A stretch of 17,832 bases of DNA from CAYGZQ01 sp964354375 [NCBI: uncultured Planctomycetota bacterium] (lineage in GTDB: Bacteria > JAJVIF01 > JAPKYR01): the NCBI GenBank assembly GCA_964354375.1, contig CAYGZQ010000074.1, forward strand, positions 1-17,832, read 5' to 3'. The stretch's first letter is position 1, and each line of letters opens with the position of its first letter. Under the pieces are notes generated by a model. That model made no database searches. It was given only the letters and a program-made list of their open reading frames with translations, and was not told the origin of the DNA. Position numbers and translations under genes: made by a program. Positions 12,791 to 17,832 of the stretch are shown in pieces.

Positions 12791-13759
12791 ATGAACCCGA
12801 GGAAAAGCGAGCGGGCGCCCAGTCCGCCCGATATCGACAGGCTGCCGTACGATCAGGAGCCTACGATGGAGCCGTTGGATCGACCCACCGGCGAGCCGAG
12901 GAGGAGCGTGCTCGTCACCGGTCACAAAGGACAGCTCGGACAGGCCCTGATGGATCTGCTCCAACCGGACTACAAGGTGGCAGGAGTCGACCTCGACGAG
13001 ATGAACATAACGGTCGCGGAGGAGGTTGTCGGCACCTTCTACCTGCATCAGCCCGATATCGTCATCCACACCGCGGCCATGACCAATGTCGACGGCTGCG
13101 AGCTGGACCCCGAGCAGGCTGTCAGGGTAAACGCGCTCGGCACCCAGAACCTGGTCATAGCTGCCGAGGAGTTCAATTCGGTCTTCGTCTATCTCTCCAC
13201 TGACTATGTTTTCCCCGGAAACGCTACCCAGCCTTATACAGAATGCGACCCCACTGGACCTCTCTCGTGGTACGGGAAGAGCAAACTCCTGGGGGAGCAC
13301 TACGTGCGAAACCTGCTTCTGAGGTACTTCATCGTCCGAACGAGCTGGCTCGTGGGTGAGAAGGGCCGGAATTTCGTCAAGATAATGCTCAAGATGGCTC
13401 GGGAAAAGGACGAGCTGAGCGTTGTGAACGATCAGACGGGGTGCCCGACGTTCGCGTCCGACCTGGCGAAGGCAATCCGCGAGATGATCGAGACCCCCTA
13501 TTACGGCGTCTATCACGTCACAAATGCCGGCGAAACGACCTGGTACGATTTCGCCGCGAGGATTCTTCAGGAGGCGGGTTTGAGCACCCCGATCAGGCCG
13601 ATCACAACGAAAGAATGGGGCGCGCCCGCTCCCAGACCGGCCTACAGCGTGCTTTCGGGGCTTCTGTTCAAAGTCCGTGGATTCACGCCGCTTCGTCCAT
13701 GGGAGGAAGCCCTGGCGGAGTACCTGGGCAAAATCGGAGAGCTTCCCCCAAAAGCTTGA
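12791..13759 (+). CDS. rfbD: dTDP-4-dehydrorhamnose reductase
   Basis: A 322-residue short-chain dehydrogenase/reductase of the RmlD type. It uses NAD(P)H to reduce dTDP-4-dehydro-L-rhamnose to dTDP-L-rhamnose, the last step in making the rhamnose donor for surface polysaccharides. Visible features are the nucleotide-binding loop TGHKGQLGQAL (G44, G47, G50), HTAAMTNVDGCE, the STDYVF strand (136-141), the catalytic pair Y161 and K165 in WYGKSK, RTSWLVGEKGRNFV and the C-terminal RPAYSVLS. The first 37 residues are an extra, proline-rich, charged N-terminus. I keep ATG 12791 because AGGAG lies five bases upstream; a start at 12866 is possible. The rest of the rhamnose pathway is not in the window. 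RmlD-like sugar-nucleotide reductases with other substrates exist. Confidence 0.9.
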   Translation: MNPRKSERAPSPPDIDRLPYDQEPTMEPLDRPTGEPRRSVLVTGHKGQLGQALMDLLQPDYKVAGVDLDEMNITVAEEVVGTFYLHQPDIVIHTAAMTNVDGCELDPEQAVRVNALGTQNLVIAAEEFNSVFVYLSTDYVFPGNATQPYTECDPTGPLSWYGKSKLLGEHYVRNLLLRYFIVRTSWLVGEKGRNFVKIMLKMAREKDELSVVNDQTGCPTFASDLAKAIREMIETPYYGVYHVTNAGETTWYDFAARILQEAGLSTPIRPITTKEWGAPAPRPAYSVLSGLLFKVRGFTPLRPWEEALAEYLGKIGELPPKA

Positions 13760-13784
13760 CAGGGTTTGCTAGATGTGCTATCTT
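13756..13784 (+). promoter_or_regulatory. promoter of the 3D-domain gene, overlapping the rfbD stop
   Basis: TTGACA (13756-13761) and TATCTT (13779-13784) are 17 bases apart. The rfbD stop codon TGA (13757-13759) is part of the -35 hexamer. Transcription would start near 13791, which argues for the downstream ATG 13841 over a TTG at 13766. Confidence 0.6.
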
Positions 13785-13840
13785 TCGACACCCGCGCTTG
13801 GTTGAAAGCGCCGTTTTTATACTGGTGCGGTTTTGAAGAC

Positions 13841-14875
13841 ATGGGTAACGTGCCTCTATTGAAATTGCCGAAAACACTCGCAGCCGAACGAATAATCGTT
13901 GGTCTCTGTCTGGCCGCCTCCGTAATTGGGGCGGGTTTCGTTTTCTTTGGGGCTGCTCTTAATGGGGGTCCGTCTCGACAAGTGACGCTCGATTCGCCCG
14001 GCCTCCAGGGGACCTACCTGACAGCCGCAAGGACCGTCGGGGAGTTCCTGACCGAGGTCGGGATAGGGTATTCGCCGGACGACCTGGTTCAGCCGCCCCC
14101 CCGGACGCCGATCAGACCGGGTCTGAAGGTCACTTATGCCGCGGCGAAGCGGGTTTTGCTGGCTGACGCCGGGATGTCCGCCCGGGAAATCGTCTGCACC
14201 GGGGAGACGGTCTGCGACCTTCTGGACCAGTACGGCCTCGATTGCGGCCCTATGGACCGTGTCACCCCCAACCCTTCGTCCTTGCTCAAAGACGGGATGC
14301 GGATCGAGATAACACGGGTCAAGGTCCTGGATGTCACCGAGAGGAAGGAAATCCCGCCGTCGCTGGACATCCAGCCCGATCCAAACCTGCCCAGGGGACG
14401 GATGGTGGAGGTCTCGCCCGGGTCGCCGGGCCAGGCCGAAGAGATTACGCGCTACTACTACAAGAATGGCCAACAGACCGCTCGCATCGAAATGGGCAGC
14501 CGCGTCGTCGTGGAGCCGACAAGGAGAGTGGCGAGAGTCGGCGTTCGTTCCCTTCCCCCTCTACCCAGTCGCGGTGGTATCGACAGAAGGGTCCTGATCA
14601 TGGAGGCGACCGCGTACGATCCCGGACCGTTGTCCTGCGGACCCTATGCAGATGGTCGTACTGCCACCGGACATATTGCCACCAGGGGAGTATGCGCGGT
14701 CGATCCCAGGGTCATCCCCCTGGGTACCGAGCTTTGGATCGAAGGTTATGGCTATGCGCTCGCCTGCGACACGGGCGGGGCGATAAAGGGCAACCGGATC
14801 GATGTGTGCTTCGACGATCGCGCCGAGGCTCTCAGGTGGGGGAGGAAAACGGTCCTGGTCTATGTTTTGGAGTGA
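13841..14875 (+). CDS. YabE-like cell-wall protein with DUF348, G5 and 3D domains
   Basis: A 344-residue membrane-anchored protein. A membrane helix (about 18-40, IIVGLCLAASVIGAGFVFFG) is followed by two DUF348-like repeats (about 48-100 and 104-160, including RTVGEFLTEVGI and ETVCDLLDQYGL). A G5-like segment follows (160-230: RVKVLDVTERKEIPP to GSRVVVEP), then a C-terminal 3D domain (251-343). The 3D domain shows MEATAYDPG, the aspartates D288 (VDPRVIPLGT), D310 (CDTGGAIKGN) and D321 (RIDVCF). This is the layout of resuscitation-factor-like and lytic transglycosylase-related proteins such as YabE, which act on peptidoglycan. ATG 13841 is chosen because the promoter lies just upstream; the ribosome binding site is weak. 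Combining DUF348 and G5 with 3D is commoner in Firmicutes than in Gram-negative bacteria. Confidence 0.88.
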   Translation: MGNVPLLKLPKTLAAERIIVGLCLAASVIGAGFVFFGAALNGGPSRQVTLDSPGLQGTYLTAARTVGEFLTEVGIGYSPDDLVQPPPRTPIRPGLKVTYAAAKRVLLADAGMSAREIVCTGETVCDLLDQYGLDCGPMDRVTPNPSSLLKDGMRIEITRVKVLDVTERKEIPPSLDIQPDPNLPRGRMVEVSPGSPGQAEEITRYYYKNGQQTARIEMGSRVVVEPTRRVARVGVRSLPPLPSRGGIDRRVLIMEATAYDPGPLSCGPYADGRTATGHIATRGVCAVDPRVIPLGTELWIEGYGYALACDTGGAIKGNRIDVCFDDRAEALRWGRKTVLVYVLE

Positions 14876-14911
14876 TTGGGAGACCTTTCCCGGCAAGCCA
14901 GGGTAGTGAAG

Positions 14912-14940
14912 ATGCCGCCTGTGTGGCGGCATTCTTGTTT
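14912..14940 (+). terminator. rho-independent terminator after the 3D-domain gene
   Basis: ATGCCGCC (14912-14919) pairs perfectly with GGCGGCAT (14925-14932) over a 5-base loop and is followed by TCTTGTTT. The stem can be extended outward with one bulge. Confidence 0.8.
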
Positions 14941-14986
14941 GGCGGGCTCAGGCCTGTTTTGACTCCCAGTGTACCGACAGCGTAAA

Positions 14987-15688
14987 ATGGTTCCCGTGTC
15001 CGATCTCTTTCCGGCCAGGATTATGGACAGCATGCCTGCCGCAGAAAACCAGGTTTTTCTGAGGCTGGGTGTGCCACGGGAGGTATGGTCGGCCCACGTG
15101 TTTCATTCCCAGTTCGTCGACCTCGTGCTTCCGGGCATGGCTCCCTGGCAGGGGACCATCGCAAACCGGCCCGGCTACGAATTCTTCGAGTTCCTTGTCA
15201 AGGATGTCGGCGAGCGAAGTCGGAGGCTGTGCGAATTGGCGCCCGGGGACGAGATTCTCATCAGCCGTCCGATGGGAGCGGGTTTCCCGGTCCTGGCGTA
15301 CCGCAGGTTCGACATTATTCTGGCCGCGAGCGGTGTCGCGGTCTGTGCAATGCGTCCGGTGATTGCGGAGATCATCCTCTACAGAAACGACTGGGCAAGA
15401 GTGATGCTTTTCTACGGGGAGCGGACGTCCGACAGGTTTGCGTTCGGTGAGGAACGAGAGTACTGGCGGGAGAACAAGATCGAAGTCTACCTTTCCGCCA
15501 GCAGACCCTCGGAGGGGACATCCTGGAAGGGGCATGTCGGGTATATACAGGACCTCCTTACCCGGATGGCGCCCGACATTCGGAACACCGTAGCGTTTGT
15601 GGCGGGGAAAGACGCAATGATCGAAGGAGTCAGAGTCGCTCTGGAACGGCTCGGGATGCTTCCGAGCAGCGTTTTTCTGAATGTCTAG
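14987..15688 (+). CDS. ferredoxin-NADP reductase-like flavoprotein
   Basis: A 233-residue protein of the ferredoxin reductase fold, closest in layout to the gamma subunits of sulfhydrogenase and anaerobic sulfite reductase. Seen in order: first barrel strands (FPARIMDSMPAAENQVFLRL), EFFEFLVKDVG, LAPGDEILISRPMGAGFPV (the usual GD and GP-G-GF region), the nucleotide-side start ILAASGVAVCAM, MLFYGERTSDRFAFGEE, and the C-terminal FVAGKDAMIEGV ending in SVFLNV. The typical GxGxxP loop is replaced by SGVAVCAM, and the C-terminal cysteine cluster of the gamma subunits is absent, so an ordinary NAD(P)H:ferredoxin role is doubtful. ATG 14987 keeps the first strand intact, but no Shine-Dalgarno sequence is visible. 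No partner subunit is adjacent. Confidence 0.78.
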   Translation: MVPVSDLFPARIMDSMPAAENQVFLRLGVPREVWSAHVFHSQFVDLVLPGMAPWQGTIANRPGYEFFEFLVKDVGERSRRLCELAPGDEILISRPMGAGFPVLAYRRFDIILAASGVAVCAMRPVIAEIILYRNDWARVMLFYGERTSDRFAFGEEREYWRENKIEVYLSASRPSEGTSWKGHVGYIQDLLTRMAPDIRNTVAFVAGKDAMIEGVRVALERLGMLPSSVFLNV

Positions 15689-15709
15689 GCTGCTGTCGAT
15701 GAGGACTTC

Positions 15710-15778
15710 GTGGGGCAGGCTTTCCAGCCTGCTATCCATGCGCCGTCCAGAAGCGGCAGGCTGGAAAGCCTGCCCCAC
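15710..15778. repeat. perfect 22-bp inverted repeat (REP-type palindrome)
   Basis: Bases 15710-15731 are the exact reverse complement of 15757-15778, separated by a 25-base loop. The arm core is GGCAGGCTTTCCAGCCTG. It occupies nearly the whole gap between the flavoprotein stop (15688) and the ribosome binding site at 15784. From memory, this is a widespread intergenic repeat of environmental bacteria. It can act as a strong hairpin between the two genes. Confidence 0.85.
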
Positions 15779-15796
15779 ATGCGAGGAGTGAGCAAG

Positions 15797-16375
15797 ATGA
15801 CCGACCATCCGATACCGTCCCGCGACGCTGCGTGGGAGACTCTGTGCGAGTTCACCAAGAACGAGCAGCTCAGAAAGCACGGTCTGGCGGTGGAGCTGTG
15901 CATGCGCGCTCTGGCCAGGCACTACGGGGAGGACGAGGAGAAATGGGCGACCGTCGGGATAATGCACGACTTCGATTACGAGCAGTACCCGACGATCCCC
16001 GAACACGCCAATGAGGGCGCGAAAATTCTCCGTCAGAGAGGATGGCCCGAGGAGATCGTGACAGCCATTCTCGGCCACGCGACCTACTCCGGCGTTCCCC
16101 GCGATTCCCTCATGGCGAAAGCGCTGTTCGCGGTCGATGAGCTTTCCGGCTTCATGATCGGGTGCGCGCTGGTCCGGCCCGACAAGTCGTTCAAGACCAT
16201 GGAGGTCAAGAGCGTCAGGAAGAAGATAAAGGACAAAGCGTTCTGCAGGGCGGTCAACCGTGACGAGCTCGTTGAGGGCGCCAAAGAGCTTGGCTGGGAG
16301 CTCGACGACCTCGTTCAGTTCCTGATTACCGAACTCGGCAAGGTGGAAAGTCAGCTTGGCCTGGGACCCGCTTGA
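15797..16375 (+). CDS. HD-domain metal-dependent phosphohydrolase
   Basis: A 192-residue protein of the predicted HD hydrolase group (COG2316-like). The metal ligands are seen as H28 in RKHGLAVELCMRAL, the doublet H57-D58 in GIMHDFDYEQYP, H70 in PEHANEGAKIL and H94 in ILGHATY. The later part is helical and conserved in style (KALFAVDELSGFMIGCALVR, KSVRKKIKDKAFCRAVNR). Members of the superfamily hydrolyse phosphoesters, often nucleotides; the substrate here is unknown. The start is ATG 15797, because AGGAG (15784-15788) lies eight bases upstream. The same frame stays open upstream through the inverted repeat, but that is not coding. Confidence 0.92.
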   Translation: MTDHPIPSRDAAWETLCEFTKNEQLRKHGLAVELCMRALARHYGEDEEKWATVGIMHDFDYEQYPTIPEHANEGAKILRQRGWPEEIVTAILGHATYSGVPRDSLMAKALFAVDELSGFMIGCALVRPDKSFKTMEVKSVRKKIKDKAFCRAVNRDELVEGAKELGWELDDLVQFLITELGKVESQLGLGPA

Positions 16376-16390
16376 CGGTCCCGCACCAGC

Positions 16391-16419
16391 TTGCATTTTC
16401 CTCTGTTTTTCTGTATCTA
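16391..16419 (+). promoter_or_regulatory. promoter of the small lipoprotein gene
   Basis: TTGCAT (16391-16396) and TATCTA (16414-16419) are 17 bases apart with a T-rich spacer, 61 bases before the ATG at 16481. Confidence 0.5.
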
Positions 16420-16480
16420 AAGGAATAGAGGCCGGTTTGAAGTCTCCTCCCGGCCTGAAACCTTCTGTCTGGAGGCCATC

Positions 16481-16666
16481 ATGAGACGGTGGTGCGTACT
16501 TGCGGTAGCGGTCTATCTGCTGGTTCTGGGCTGCGCGTCCGGTTCGACCGGCCCGGTCGATCCCGTCGCGCCGTCGACCCGAATTCCCACGCCCGGCTCC
16601 CGCCTTGATCGCTATTCCACGACCAGCGTGCACTTCGTCAGCACCGCGCCATCGCCGGTTGCGTGA
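16481..16666 (+). CDS. 61-residue lipoprotein, possibly truncated
   Basis: ATG 16481 follows GGAGG (16471-16475) at five bases and has a promoter candidate upstream, so expression is credible. The signal CVLAVAVYLLVLGC ends in a lipobox (VLGC, C18). The mature part is only about 44 residues, rich in proline, serine and threonine (STGPVDPVAPSTRIPTPGSR). The last 18 codons overlap the end of the convergent gene on the minus strand, and there the composition changes (RYSTTSVHFVSTAPSPVA). Either this is a genuine tiny lipoprotein, or a longer one lost its 3' part when the neighbouring gene was joined here. No family recognised. Confidence 0.6.
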   Translation: MRRWCVLAVAVYLLVLGCASGSTGPVDPVAPSTRIPTPGSRLDRYSTTSVHFVSTAPSPVA

Positions 16667-17547
16667 AGGGTGTAGAAATCGCCCGACCAATCGATGAAGT
16701 AATTGTGTGTGACGTCTGCCTCGACGAATCCTTCCCAACTAGGATCATCGACAAGCTGATTCGCGTAAATCTGTTGTCCGTTCGGTGCCATCTTGACGAG
16801 CTGGCTGCATTGGTCACCGGGTCTCCGCATGTACGAGTACCCATACATATCTTGAATGTCCTCGGTAACCGTTCCGTCCGGGGTTACGAAATAGTATAGG
16901 AATCGCTCCGGATCCTCCCTTGTCCCGTGAAACAATATGGTTGGGTCTGCGAATCCGTTCTCGAGCGAATACTCGACCACCATTCTCTCCATTTCGTACT
17001 CTCCGCTTTGTGCGGATACCCATGAAGGACTGTCGTAGACAAGCCAAAAGCCCCCGGACGCGGACGGCCAGATCTGGCCAACATAAGAGCCCCTCCAGAG
17101 AAGGGTTGTCAGGTCAATCCGGTTCAGGTCAGTGTCCAAGACACAGACAACATCGTCGGCAACTAGCATCACCTCACCCCCGACTGCCACGCATGCGTCT
17201 CCTGGGTTTCTCACCCCAACGGACTCCAGATCAATATCACCGATCAGATCGCCAGCAGCGGAGTATCTTATCAGCCTGAACAGAGACCCGTCGTAATCTA
17301 CTAGGGCCAAGCCTCCAGTAGGAGAGAAGCTCACCGGGAAAGGGGCATCGTAGTACCCTTCGAAGTCCGGCGGCAGCGGCTCATGCCATAGTAGAGAGAG
17401 ATGCCCTGCCTCATCGCCCCACGGGATGGTGAAGAGCGCCTGCGATTCGTATTGGTCCTGCGAGAATGCTTGATGATGCCCAAGGAACAAAAGCATCGCG
17501 AATGATGCGCATCCGAGTGCGGTCCTGACCAATCGAGGCTTTAGCAT
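16612..17547 (-). CDS. secreted beta-propeller-like protein of unknown function
   Basis: A 311-residue exported protein. The start is ATG 17547, nine bases after GAGGAG (17562-17557) on the minus strand; an ATG at 17589 in the same frame has no such site. The signal peptide (LVRTALGCASFAMLLFLG, then HHQAFS) ends near residue 29. The mature part is built of repeated short strands with aspartate and glycine turns, as in beta-propellers that read as blades: VSFSPTGGLALVDYDGSLFR, YSAAGDLIGDIDLESV, DDVVCVLDTDLNRIDL, SASGGFWLVYDS, QLVKMAPNGQQIY, YFIDWSGDFYTLHATGDGAV. No catalytic motif or sorting signal is visible. The 3' end overlaps the small plus-strand lipoprotein by 55 bases. Confidence 0.78.
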   Translation of the reverse strand: MLKPRLVRTALGCASFAMLLFLGHHQAFSQDQYESQALFTIPWGDEAGHLSLLWHEPLPPDFEGYYDAPFPVSFSPTGGLALVDYDGSLFRLIRYSAAGDLIGDIDLESVGVRNPGDACVAVGGEVMLVADDVVCVLDTDLNRIDLTTLLWRGSYVGQIWPSASGGFWLVYDSPSWVSAQSGEYEMERMVVEYSLENGFADPTILFHGTREDPERFLYYFVTPDGTVTEDIQDMYGYSYMRRPGDQCSQLVKMAPNGQQIYANQLVDDPSWEGFVEADVTHNYFIDWSGDFYTLHATGDGAVLTKCTLVVE

Positions 17548-17695
17548 AGTTTTCATCTCCTCAAGGACAAGAGTCAAAGACGAGGCCATCTACCCAGTGC
17601 CTGGCAATATGCGTGGCGCCGTCGAGGTCGGCGTCGGACAATCAGAGGGCGCTCAGCGGATCATCCGCCTTCACCACCAGCGCGTCTCCCGGAGC

Positions 17696-17832
17696 TCATA
17701 CGATATCGACATCTACATACACCGTACAAGTCATGGCCGAGCTGTGGTTGTCGGACAGGCGCAACATGACGGGGCCATGGTAGGAGGCGGTGTAGGAGTG
17801 CGTGGGATTGTCCGGGTCGCCGGTGTAGGAGT
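17696..17832 (-). CDS. C-terminal end of a PKD-domain protein, cut by the window edge
   Basis: The last 45 codons of a minus-strand gene are visible. They read as the second half of a PKD-like domain: DPDNPTHSYTASYHGPVMLR, then LSDNHSSAMTCTVYVDVDIV and a TGA stop (17698-17696). PKD domains are extracellular adhesion or spacer modules in secreted proteins, which fits the secreted neighbour downstream. After the stop, the same frame reads on with GC-rich third positions as APGDALVVKADDPLSAL to another TGA, so the true end may once have been further on. The rest of the gene lies outside the window. Confidence 0.65.
   Translation of the reverse strand, partial: SYTGDPDNPTHSYTASYHGPVMLRLSDNHSSAMTCTVYVDVDIV

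Noticed and set aside
12704-13516. A 270-codon minus-strand frame opposite rfbD
   Set aside because: The RmlD motifs and the AGGAG ribosome binding site are on the plus strand. The antisense frame would also cover the promoter region.
14959-14988. A promoter-like TTGACT-N18-TAAAAT ahead of the flavoprotein gene
   Set aside because: Its -10 overlaps the preferred ATG 14987, so transcripts would start after the start codon. A later start would remove the first strand of the fold. Left open, not annotated.
15710-15796. An N-terminal extension of the HD protein through the inverted repeat
   Set aside because: The frame is open, but the sequence is a repeated palindrome. ATG 15797 has an AGGAG at the right distance and gives the usual protein length.
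14948-16738. A 596-codon open frame on the minus strand, the longest complete open frame seen
   Set aside because: It runs antisense through the flavoprotein, the 22-bp palindrome and the HD protein. Its translation is rich in R, H, G and P, with no domain pattern. The plus-strand genes have clear motifs and ribosome binding sites.
17696-17698. Selenocysteine or recoded TGA in the PKD gene
   Set aside because: There is no selenocysteine-insertion hairpin that I can identify. The TGA does not sit in a redox motif, and TGA ends several other genes in the window.

Overview
This looks like a chromosomal stretch from a Gram-negative, respiring, moderately GC-rich bacterium. It carries proton-pumping NADH dehydrogenase (complex I) genes, several lipoprotein and outer-membrane-type signal peptides, and exopolysaccharide genes. 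I cannot place the taxon. The mix of separate nuoC and nuoD, an exosortase-locus type deacetylase, PKD and propeller-like secreted proteins and abundant REP-like palindromes recalls poorly cultured phyla of the FCB or Acidobacteria kind, but that is inference. I saw no tRNA, rRNA, CRISPR array, transposase or phage gene.

Layout. 1-1815 (minus) is most of a Wzz/GumC chain-length and export protein that runs off the left edge. Its C-terminal kinase-like part has lost the P-loop lysine. A divergent promoter region follows, then nuoA, an unrecognised 88-residue gene, nuoB and nuoC. Three tandem paralogous small outer-membrane-barrel-like genes (4074-5768) and a small charged protein (5801-6202) come next, and only then nuoD (6292-7443). 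The complex I cluster is therefore interrupted, and nuoE-N are not here. From 7444 to 8229 lies an accessory patch: inverted repeats, a 23-codon ORF with a strong ribosome binding site, an unrecognised small gene in AT-richer DNA, a repeated REP-like unit on both sides, and a perfect 25-bp palindrome.

8230-10376 (minus) holds two tandem paralogous lipoproteins of the alpha/beta-hydrolase fold. 10579-12048 (plus) is a two-gene unit, a PEP-CTERM-locus type polysaccharide deacetylase and a class I methyltransferase, behind a near-consensus sigma70-type promoter. 12173-12703 (minus) is a two-helix membrane protein. It is divergent from a dTDP-4-dehydrorhamnose reductase (12791-13759), which is followed by a YabE-like DUF348/G5/3D cell-wall protein and a rho-independent terminator. 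The right end carries a ferredoxin-reductase-like protein, a perfect 22-bp inverted repeat, an HD-domain hydrolase, a 61-residue lipoprotein that overlaps a convergent secreted protein, and the end of a PKD-domain protein.

How the genes fit together. Wzz/GumC, the deacetylase, the methyltransferase and the rhamnose reductase all point to making and exporting a surface polysaccharide. The nuo genes serve respiration. The OMP trio, the hydrolase lipoproteins and the propeller/PKD proteins are envelope or secreted products. The most noteworthy observations are the interruption of the nuo cluster by a duplicated OMP gene set whose promoters and leaders were copied with the genes, and a motif (CAAATC-N3-TAYAAT) shared by three promoters in the window. 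I see no gene set that clearly forms a new defence or metabolic system.
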